Shown one piece after another: positions 57,268 to 64,000 of a stretch of DNA of 64,000 nt. This stretch comes from a virus. The translations under genes and the position numbers were made by a program. The notes under the pieces are model-generated. The model did no database searches. It was not told the origin of the DNA and saw only the letters and a program-made list of their open reading frames with translations. How positions within the stretch are numbered: position 1 is the stretch's first letter; every line of letters begins with the position of its first letter. The stretch is from the IMG/VR virus record IMGVR_UViG_3300034198_007771, positions 1 to 64,000 of that record. One strand, 5' to 3'.

Positions 57268-59421
57268 CTATTTATCCGTCAGGGTCGTGCCGTAACTATG
57301 GTTTCGTGCCCAGAACAGACCGTGATCCGAGGAGTACGCTTTCACCCGGTAGACCTCGAACCCTTGTGATTCCAGGTAGGACTTGAGCCCGTCTATCGTC
57401 CACGGTCTACCGCCACTGATGTCGAGAACTTGTGACCTCTGGGCTCCGTGGTGGTACTCACCGAGGATGTGCTCACAGCGGTGAAGTTCCTTCGATGTGT
57501 AGAGTATCGGGTACTCACTGCCCTCACAATCCAACTTCAGGATGTGGATTAACCCGTACCTCCGGAGTACGTTATCAAGCGATATGGTAGGGGCAGTCAC
57601 TTGGCCTTTGGAAACACCGAGTACCGCGGACAGCGATCCGCTGTGGTGCTCCCTGTGGTGGAAGTCCAAGGGCAGTGTCGTGTCTGGTATGTCTGACCGC
57701 CACACCGCGTTCCCAAAGACCTCTGATCGCATGCCGAACTCTGCCAAGTTATTTCGGGCAAGCCTAGCGACCGGTCCCGGTTCAAACCCGACGGCCTTAC
57801 CGGCACCTCGCCGCAGGCAGGCGTAGCTGAACGCTCCACTGTTGGCACCGATGTCAATGACTGTCGCATTGCTGTCGATCGATGGCCCGAGTAGATACTC
57901 ATTCGCTGCAAGTACGTCCATCCAGGTGACGACGCCGATCCTGTCGTCGATCTCAAAATGGTCCTCGGGTCGCATGGCTTTCAGAGCGTCATCGACAGAC
58001 CCATCGAGGAATTCCAGAGGTGACTTGAACTTCGCTGCTTCTTCGAGGTACTGGTTGCTTGCCCGATCAAGGTTCTGGATGTGGTGCCCGTTGTTGATAT
58101 GGCCCTTCCTGTGGCAAGCATGCTGAAACAGCTTTTCCCCGCCCGGTGCTAGGTGCTCGTAGAACCCACCGGGGTTCCACCTATTCCACTTTTCTACTCG
58201 GTACGGTGTCTTCGTCAGGAAGAAGCCCATGTGGAAGTCTGTCTTGTCGCCGTACCACACACCGCGTTCGCCGCCGTTGTACCCGCCCCAGTAGTCGGCA
58301 TGGTCAGCCAGATGTTTCACGACATACAAAGCTCGTGCGGCCCGTACCTTGTCGATGAACATCTGCCCGGCTTCAATGTCCGGGATCTTGTCACGGCGGG
58401 TCTCACCCATGCGGTTCCACAGATCTGCGTAGACGTACCCGTGGAAGTCATTCACGTCCGGGTTGTCCCGCCAGAACAGAGCGGCGTGTTCTGCAAACTC
58501 TGGTGAGTCGAACATGAACTCCGGGTTCTGCACCGGTAGACAGTCTGCATCCAGATGGAGGACCTCATCATACTCGCTCTGAAGAATCGCGTTGATCTTG
58601 ACTTGCCAACCGTGGACACATCGCATCTGTGTCGTGTCAATCACATGACACGTCGCCGCAACGCGGCGGGCGTAAAGTTCGCAGTGTTCAATCTCCTCCA
58701 TTTCACCGGGCAGGAACCAAAACTGGATCGGTAGTCGACAGCCTCTGGACCGCAGGTTCCATGCTACAGCGAAGGCTCCCCAGAAATAAAACTGTGGTGC
58801 CTTCTTGTCGTAGATCGTGCAACGGCCTCCGGCTGGGATAAGGATGGCTCGGCTTGCGTCCGGCTTTCGATCCGACAGTGGTATCTTCGCGGCCTCGTCA
58901 ATCGCCTGCCTCAGCAGGTCCCTATGGTACTCAACGACGTTCGGCCAGTTCCTCCAGCCCTTCGGCCACTTATCTGCCGGAGACTGCAGCCGGATAGAAA
59001 GTTCGGACTGAGACGTACCTTGGTGTGGTGCATTTTCCGCCATGTCTATAGCCTCGTTCACTAAACTCCGGAGTTGACGTCTACCCTCCAGCCTACCAAT
59101 AACCGGTACCTTCAGGGCCATCCGTATGACGCTGGATACGTTACTGTTCGTGCTGGCCTCCTCGAACAGGTGGTCTACGATCTCGCCGATATGCTTGCGG
59201 CACCCCTCGACACCCCAAGCGTTCATCTTGTTGATCCACTCTTGGCATTTACACGCGGCCACGCGAACTTCGTACCTAGACTTCAGAAGATCGCTAAGAC
59301 AGTTTCCTGGGGTACCAGAAGATACGCCACCTCCCCTGGGCATCGTTTTACCCTGTTGGGTTATCGACCTAGCCCATTCAAGGCGTTGCTCAGGGGTCAT
59401 GTCTGACGGTTTCAACCGCAT
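57268..59421 (-). CDS. Glycosyltransferase-FkbM methyltransferase fusion
   Basis: 717 aa from ATG 59421 (GAGGAG upstream). Residues 57-75 carry a Cys cluster (CKCQEWINKMNAWGVEGC). Residues about 190-420 form a glycosyltransferase with DEVLHLDADCLPVQNP, the DxD metal motif at 291-293, similar to MNN-type mannosyltransferases. From about 500 an FkbM-type SAM methyltransferase: VIDIGANSGAF (521-531) and LDCEGSEYP (630-638). It probably decorates a tail protein or a surface glycan. Substrate unknown. Confidence 0.85.
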   Translation of the reverse strand: MRLKPSDMTPEQRLEWARSITQQGKTMPRGGGVSSGTPGNCLSDLLKSRYEVRVAACKCQEWINKMNAWGVEGCRKHIGEIVDHLFEEASTNSNVSSVIRMALKVPVIGRLEGRRQLRSLVNEAIDMAENAPHQGTSQSELSIRLQSPADKWPKGWRNWPNVVEYHRDLLRQAIDEAAKIPLSDRKPDASRAILIPAGGRCTIYDKKAPQFYFWGAFAVAWNLRSRGCRLPIQFWFLPGEMEEIEHCELYARRVAATCHVIDTTQMRCVHGWQVKINAILQSEYDEVLHLDADCLPVQNPEFMFDSPEFAEHAALFWRDNPDVNDFHGYVYADLWNRMGETRRDKIPDIEAGQMFIDKVRAARALYVVKHLADHADYWGGYNGGERGVWYGDKTDFHMGFFLTKTPYRVEKWNRWNPGGFYEHLAPGGEKLFQHACHRKGHINNGHHIQNLDRASNQYLEEAAKFKSPLEFLDGSVDDALKAMRPEDHFEIDDRIGVVTWMDVLAANEYLLGPSIDSNATVIDIGANSGAFSYACLRRGAGKAVGFEPGPVARLARNNLAEFGMRSEVFGNAVWRSDIPDTTLPLDFHHREHHSGSLSAVLGVSKGQVTAPTISLDNVLRRYGLIHILKLDCEGSEYPILYTSKELHRCEHILGEYHHGAQRSQVLDISGGRPWTIDGLKSYLESQGFEVYRVKAYSSDHGLFWARNHSYGTTLTDK

Positions 59422-59581
59422 ATCTTTCGCTCCTCTGCCTCGCTCTAGCCGATTCAGTACGTAAATCGTACTCAGCCTTTGCCGCCTCAACCCTCTCAAA
59501 AACCGCTACCGTCGCCGGTCTCGACACTGCCAGAGTTATTGACACCCCGATAATGAGTAGTACCGTCTGTACTTCTTGCAT
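59390..59581 (-). CDS. Small membrane protein, 63 aa
   Basis: Residues 4-20 (VQTVLLIIGVSITLAVS) form a transmembrane helix, then a charged helix with many Arg. Starts four bases after the preceding gene and overlaps the GT-FkbM start by 32 nt. Function unknown. Confidence 0.55.
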   Translation of the reverse strand: MQEVQTVLLIIGVSITLAVSRPATVAVFERVEAAKAEYDLRTESARARQRSERYAVETVRHDP

Positions 59582-59585
59582 GTGG

Positions 59586-60002
59586 TCATCCCGTAGTTAT
59601 CACGACTTGAATAGAAGTGGAGTCGCATCCGTCGTAGCACGGGATGTCATACACCAGTATCAACCCCGCCTCGCTAGGTGGGCAGGACAAAGCCGTCATT
59701 ATCGCAGCCCCGAATATGCCGTCACATATACACCCACCCTCGTAGAAGATCGATATCGCGGCGGCACATTCCTCGAACTGACACTGAAACGACGTGTTGC
59801 GGCCGTTTTCATCCGGGTAGTCCCCTTCCACCCGATACAAGAACACTTCCTCCCCGTCCTCCCCTGGGTCTAATTGGTTGGCAGCTTGGACAGTTATGCC
59901 CAGCGACGGGAACGTAACATCGACCAGCCAGGGGTATATCGTACCCGGAGGGCAAGGCGAACACTCGTCAGATACCTCACAACAACACTCGTTGACAGCC
60001 AT
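59586..60002 (-). CDS. Cys-rich small structural protein, 138 aa
   Basis: ATG 60002, AGGGAG upstream. Thirteen cysteines, with CCCEVSDECSPCPPG at the N-terminus and FEGG-like CIC later; beta-rich otherwise. Disulphide-stabilised or metal-binding; lies in the distal tail cluster. No family recognised. Confidence 0.65.
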   Translation of the reverse strand: MAVNECCCEVSDECSPCPPGTIYPWLVDVTFPSLGITVQAANQLDPGEDGEEVFLYRVEGDYPDENGRNTSFQCQFEECAAAISIFYEGGCICDGIFGAAIMTALSCPPSEAGLILVYDIPCYDGCDSTSIQVVITTG

Positions 60003-60004
60003 GC

Positions 60005-60952
60005 TTAGCTCCCTGACCCACTCCCGGTCGGACACGGATCTGCGTATGTGTCAATCTCATCCCCAAAGTACCAGATACGTTTGTACTCAGTGAACCTGAG
60101 CCCCGTCTCTGGGCAGCATTCAATCTGCGTAGGTACCTTCAACGCACACCTCAGTCGCCTACCGATGATAACTGTCCACCCGGCCCAGTCAGGCCCGCTG
60201 CCTGACCCGCTCCCAGATCCTGACCCAGAACCGCAGTCCCCCGTCGGCATCTTCACCAGCCCGACAGGGCCTGCCTTATACCCAGCAGGAACCAAGGCCC
60301 TGACAGTCTGCCCACCTGATCCGCTACCAGACCCTGAACCTGAAGTGTTACACAGGTCCAACGTCATGTGGAGGAACGAACATGTACCTCCAGACCCGCT
60401 ACCAGACCCTGAGCCACCACTGCCAGACCCGGTGTCGCATCCACAGGTGTCGGACTCGAACTCTGCCTCCGAGGCGTAGTCGTACAGGGTTATACTCTGG
60501 AACGAATCGTCCTTGCCGGAGTCCTCGTCCAGGTACCCCCAGCTTACGTCCAGCGAAGCCCCGCCACCACCGATCTGGACTACAACGCCAACACCGTCGA
60601 CAGCTTGGTGAAGCACACGCCAGCCGGTACCGCTGGTCGACATGTACCACTCACCGGACACAGGCCCCACCTCGTCGCCGACCGTTGGATCACCGTCGAT
60701 CAGTACCTGCCGTGGTCGGTCCCATACGAACGACTCGCCATGCTTCGTTGGTACGATCGGTACAGGCCCGTTGACAAAGAACAGCCCGACGGTGTCGTTC
60801 GGCTTGTCTGCCTGGCTCGACCCCGACGTGTAGTTCGCTCTCAGTTGAACAACCCCGAAAGCTGGTACATCTTCGGACGCTACGTTCTTCCAAGGTATCG
60901 CCCGAGCCAGGTTGTAGTCTGCTCGGTTAGGCCCTCTGTTTCTCTCAGTCAT
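60005..60952 (-). CDS. Gly-Ser-linker-rich tail protein, 315 aa
   Basis: A folded N-terminal domain (residues 1-155) followed by repeats of GSGSG: short tracts separate DTC, CSFLHMTLDLC and PDWAGW units, ending in TGSGSGS. The tracts look like flexible linkers between small Cys-containing modules. Ends 3 bases from the next start. Likely a distal tail or host-contact protein. Confidence 0.65.
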   Translation of the reverse strand: MTERNRGPNRADYNLARAIPWKNVASEDVPAFGVVQLRANYTSGSSQADKPNDTVGLFFVNGPVPIVPTKHGESFVWDRPRQVLIDGDPTVGDEVGPVSGEWYMSTSGTGWRVLHQAVDGVGVVVQIGGGGASLDVSWGYLDEDSGKDDSFQSITLYDYASEAEFESDTCGCDTGSGSGGSGSGSGSGGTCSFLHMTLDLCNTSGSGSGSGSGGQTVRALVPAGYKAGPVGLVKMPTGDCGSGSGSGSGSGSGPDWAGWTVIIGRRLRCALKVPTQIECCPETGLRFTEYKRIWYFGDEIDTYADPCPTGSGSGS

Positions 60953-62600
60953 CTGTATTCCTCACACGAGCCGTCCGCACCCGCTCCATCCGGGATGATG
61001 CCCCGGCCTGCATAGCCCTCAAGTGTGCCACACGCTGAGCCCGGCTCGGGACACCGCGGTCGAACTCATAGTTGCGACTTGCAGATGTTCGGTTTACCGC
61101 GTGCCCGTGTTCGCCGCAGGTCAGAACGTGCTGCACTTGCAGGATAGCCCCGTCACACCGTAATGTCAACTTAGGTTTGTTGTATGCTACGAACTGGCTG
61201 GCTGACGTAACGAACATACCGGCTGCAGCTACTGCAGCGGCATCACCAATGTCATCCAGGGCGGACTGATTCGTAGTCGTACCGGTGACAACGTGAGACG
61301 TGTTATACTGCACGATCGTCGTGGCGTACTGCTCGTGTTTTATCTTGTGGTACCCAACTCCTGCTGCGTCCACGCTCACGTCGTACACGTAGTTGTTGTA
61401 CTGGTTCGTCGTGCTGTTTCGGACAGCAATGACACACTCAAGATAGAGTTCGGCTGGCTTGAAAACTGGCGTACCTGCTGTGTCGATCCAGTAGACCGGT
61501 TCCTCGAAAATGAGAACTCCGTTCTCACCGTCGAGATGGTACTGCCTGCCGACAACCGGATCACCGATGGCTGTTGTCTCGCTACCGGGCACGACCGGGT
61601 TGGCCAGTTCACGTTCGGACTTTCGGTACTTACCGTAGACGCGGTACGGAATATAGCTGTTGTCCGACCGCAGGTCCTCCGTCTCAAGCAGTCTTGACTG
61701 GAGCGGCAGGATGTCCTTCAGGCCGGACACAGTTCCCGAGCCGTCTGGCGGGTCCCACGTACCGTCAGCAAATCCCATGACGCGGTATGCAGAACGGACG
61801 TACGCCTTCGCTGCGGCAGCCTCGTCATCCGTCAGTGCGTCAGCAGCATCGCCGAGGGACACCGGTACCGTATTCTCCCACGTACCACTCGGTGCGAATG
61901 ACAGACTGTTGATCGGCTTCCACGATCCGTCTGTGTCGAGCCCTACCGCTTCCAGCTTCAGACGTACCTGAGCCAGTGACGTGGCGAAACAGTTTCGCAC
62001 GTACCGCGGGATGAGCTTCGGGTCGATGGTGTCCGAACCAACAAACCGATCCGTCGTTGAAAGGGTCGCTCCGGTGCCGAGCCGAACAATCGTAACAGCC
62101 TCGGAGCCAAACCCGAGAGCGACCGTGTATCCATACTCTGACAGCAATGCGTCGGCTGCCTCTACAATATCTTCGCATTGCCACGACACTGGTGGGTAGA
62201 TGTCTGTCGGCAAAGCTGACACGTCAGCCGTGGCTTCACCGAGAGCTACCATGAGCAGCGAGCCAAGCTGTCTCAACGTCTTCGTCCGTGTGACAACCCC
62301 AGCCCGAAGGATGTTGTACTCGCCAGAGATACCGGCGTTGTTCCGCCACAGTTCTCTGCGGTCCAGAACCTTCAGCAACATGTACCGCCCGTCGTCCGTC
62401 AGGCGTAGCGTACCGAGGTCAACAACGCAGTTCGGGAGCGTGATGGTCACACCGTCCCAGTACATCGAGATTGTGCCGGACGTAGCGATGCTTGCAGACT
62501 GGGGATTGAACCGCAGCATCGCTACGTCCGGAGTCCAGCCCACGCTCTGCGTGTACGTCAATTCGACCGGGCTGGAGATGCTGCTGAACGACCAGGTCAT
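60945..62600 (-). CDS. Putative distal tail / baseplate protein, 551 aa
   Basis: Beta-rich with repeated strands (TISMYWDGVTITLPN), and an Ala-rich helical part near residues 440-470. The C-terminus is basic (RVAHLRAMQAGASSRMERVR). Position between the 254-aa tail protein and the GS-rich protein suggests a hub or tip protein. No diagnostic motif. Confidence 0.55.
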   Translation of the reverse strand: MTWSFSSISSPVELTYTQSVGWTPDVAMLRFNPQSASIATSGTISMYWDGVTITLPNCVVDLGTLRLTDDGRYMLLKVLDRRELWRNNAGISGEYNILRAGVVTRTKTLRQLGSLLMVALGEATADVSALPTDIYPPVSWQCEDIVEAADALLSEYGYTVALGFGSEAVTIVRLGTGATLSTTDRFVGSDTIDPKLIPRYVRNCFATSLAQVRLKLEAVGLDTDGSWKPINSLSFAPSGTWENTVPVSLGDAADALTDDEAAAAKAYVRSAYRVMGFADGTWDPPDGSGTVSGLKDILPLQSRLLETEDLRSDNSYIPYRVYGKYRKSERELANPVVPGSETTAIGDPVVGRQYHLDGENGVLIFEEPVYWIDTAGTPVFKPAELYLECVIAVRNSTTNQYNNYVYDVSVDAAGVGYHKIKHEQYATTIVQYNTSHVVTGTTTNQSALDDIGDAAAVAAAGMFVTSASQFVAYNKPKLTLRCDGAILQVQHVLTCGEHGHAVNRTSASRNYEFDRGVPSRAQRVAHLRAMQAGASSRMERVRTARVRNTDD

Positions 62601-62602
62601 TG

Positions 62603-63367
62603 TCAGAACTCCGATACGCTAGGTAGATCGAAGGCTGAAAATCCAAAATCATTTGTGGCTTCCATGAAGTACTTCCACGACGTAGCAAACATCTCGTTGC
62701 CGCCCACGACTTTGTCTCGTGCTGTCTCGAACGTACGGACTCGCATCTCGCCATGCTCGATACCCGGGAACAGCGGTTCCGCTGGTGGGTACCAGTCTTG
62801 CCGTCCGATGTTCTCGCCTTCCTGCACGTACCAGAAGCTGGTAGCCGTCTGAAGGATCTGCAGTTCCGGGGTCCCGACTTCGCGTGGGCTGTACCGCCAC
62901 TTCGGACCACCGGTGCCGCGGATCGTTACTCGCTCACTCCAGTCGTACAGCCCGTCGCCTACACGGATCTCTGCCCGGAGTACGATGTAGTACGTTCGTC
63001 GGTCAACGTACTCGACTCGGCCAGTCCAGGGTCCATTCATGAACGACGGCGGGACTTCTACCTTGGTGCCGCCGAATGTCTCTGCGTTGGTGACGATGTG
63101 CCGGGTAGGCGTTGTGCCATCGTCGTGGTACAGACCGAAGTCCTGGTAGTCCACGTTGTACGCATCGGTCAGTGCCTGCAGAGCCGTGGTTAAGTTGGCC
63201 TTCGTCGTCTCATCGTCGGTATCGAACGGGACAATCTTCACGCCGATGATCGTGTACTCAATCATGTCGCCCATACGGCGGTTGAACTTGTCGAAGATCC
63301 CTTGAACTGAGGTGCGTACCATCACCTCGTCTTGGTCGTGGGTGTAACTGCCGTACTTGAATATCAT
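62603..63367 (-). CDS. Putative tail protein, 254 aa
   Basis: ATG 63367 (ATGA overlap; AGGTGG upstream), beginning MIFKYGSYTHDQDEVMVRTS. Many Trp, Tyr and charged residues; QILQTATSFWYVQEGE-type segments resemble distal tail proteins. Function inferred from cluster position only. Confidence 0.5.
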   Translation of the reverse strand: MIFKYGSYTHDQDEVMVRTSVQGIFDKFNRRMGDMIEYTIIGVKIVPFDTDDETTKANLTTALQALTDAYNVDYQDFGLYHDDGTTPTRHIVTNAETFGGTKVEVPPSFMNGPWTGRVEYVDRRTYYIVLRAEIRVGDGLYDWSERVTIRGTGGPKWRYSPREVGTPELQILQTATSFWYVQEGENIGRQDWYPPAEPLFPGIEHGEMRVRTFETARDKVVGGNEMFATSWKYFMEATNDFGFSAFDLPSVSEF

Positions 63368-64000
63368 AGTGACCACCTATCGAGGTCTGACGAGTTTCCT
63401 TCGAACTGCTGGTACGACCGGGCGACAAATGCTTCGGACGATTCCAGTTGCAGGTCTGCAAGATCAGCTTTGATTTCCCGCGTGGGTACTCTCCGCTTCC
63501 GAGGTGGTAATTCTAACTGCTCGTCGACCGCTGTGAATAGATCTCTGTACGACTCTTGGAAAGCTGGCGGTACTGTGATCGTCACGTTCGACCGTGGTGA
63601 GGGACTTGCCACGGCCACGACAGTGTCTTTGTTTCGTACGCTCGCTGGTAGTCCTGCGATAGTGTCGAGCATTCTCGGTGTGGCTACCCGGGCCATGAAA
63701 GTTTCGGGTGCCATGACCTTGGCGTCACCGACGGCGAATGGTTGCGTTGGGGACGGCACGGCTTCGCGGCCGGGCTGACGCTCGGCGGGTCTGAGTCCTG
63801 CCGGGGCTCCCTGCTGCGGCTCTACGGGCCTCGGTGCTGCTGGTCGCTGAACTACAGTCTCGCCGGGACGAACGGCTGCGGGAGGTCCTTCTGTGGCTTC
63901 TGATGGCGAGACCCCGGCTGGCTTGCCGAACTCTTTGGCTGGTGTTACAGGTGAAGCAGCGGCACCAGTGTCACGGCTAGGCGTTGTGATGTTGACCGGC
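63364..64000 (-). CDS. Partial distal tail protein, N-terminus cut by window edge
   Basis: Open frame of 211 codons to the stop at 63364, continuing past the right edge. The visible N-terminal 80 residues are a Pro/Ala/Glu-rich linker, followed by a folded part (MLDTIAGLPASVRNKDTVVA) and RWSL at the end. Ends in an ATGA junction. It could be the C-terminus of a tape measure or distal tail protein. Confidence 0.6.
   Translation of the reverse strand, partial: PVNITTPSRDTGAAASPVTPAKEFGKPAGVSPSEATEGPPAAVRPGETVVQRPAAPRPVEPQQGAPAGLRPAERQPGREAVPSPTQPFAVGDAKVMAPETFMARVATPRMLDTIAGLPASVRNKDTVVAVASPSPRSNVTITVPPAFQESYRDLFTAVDEQLELPPRKRRVPTREIKADLADLQLESSEAFVARSYQQFEGNSSDLDRWSL

Overview
The window is a gene-dense segment of a tailed double-stranded DNA phage (Caudoviricetes). 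It has the HK97-type set of terminase, portal, scaffold and major capsid protein, a tail-tube-like protein and distal tail genes, a phage-encoded primase-polymerase, family A DNA polymerase and helicase, and long runs of small overlapping genes (ATGA, GTGA and TGATG junctions). I see no rRNA, tRNA, CRISPR array or reverse transcriptase. The host cannot be read from the sequence. The beta-rich fibre protein, the cysteine-protease and thioredoxin-lipoprotein cassette and the Gly-Ser-rich tail protein remind me of phages linked to Planctomycetota, but that is only an inference.

Layout. (1) 1-15324, minus strand: the head and tail-start operon, read from scaffold (15324) through major capsid protein, decoration protein, a terminator, a putative small terminase, a 489-aa virion protein, a GIY-YIG endonuclease, a terminase interrupted by an intein, portal, and connector genes to the tail tube and a cut gene at base 1. 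(2) 15449-15908, plus: two small genes, one with a helix-turn-helix. (3) 15877-21448, minus: a small-gene operon with a tandem-domain serine recombinase and a Prim-Pol/DUF3987 primase-helicase. (4) 21449-21993: a non-coding divergent control region full of inverted repeats. (5) 21994-27986, plus: early/middle genes including MazG-like and DUF5664 nucleotide enzymes, a HAD nucleotidase, a metallophosphoesterase, a secreted trypsin-like protease and an HExxH protein. (6) 28019-30869, minus: HNH gene, a poorly coding palindrome-rich stretch, a gene with an in-frame UGA, and two unknown genes. (7) 31114-37583, plus: small accessory genes, several preceded by a repeated leader (box, hairpin, Shine-Dalgarno). 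(8) 37569-44273, minus: helicase, VRR-NUC nuclease, DNA polymerase, DUF2815 ssDNA-binding protein and DUF2800 nuclease. (9) 44350-63999, minus: fibre genes, a lysis-like cassette with a papain-like protease, a 1573-aa virion protein, a glycosyltransferase-FkbM fusion and distal tail proteins, running off the right end.

The late minus-strand unit leaves at base 1 and another enters at base 64000. No tape-measure gene is in view, so if the genome is circular or circularly permuted the missing middle of the tail operon lies outside the window.

The most unusual features are the repeated leader elements at 30.3-35.9 kb, the recombinase with two complete-looking serine-recombinase catalytic domains, the N-terminal module shared by two large putative virion proteins, and the lysis-like cassette with a cysteine protease but no recognisable murein hydrolase.
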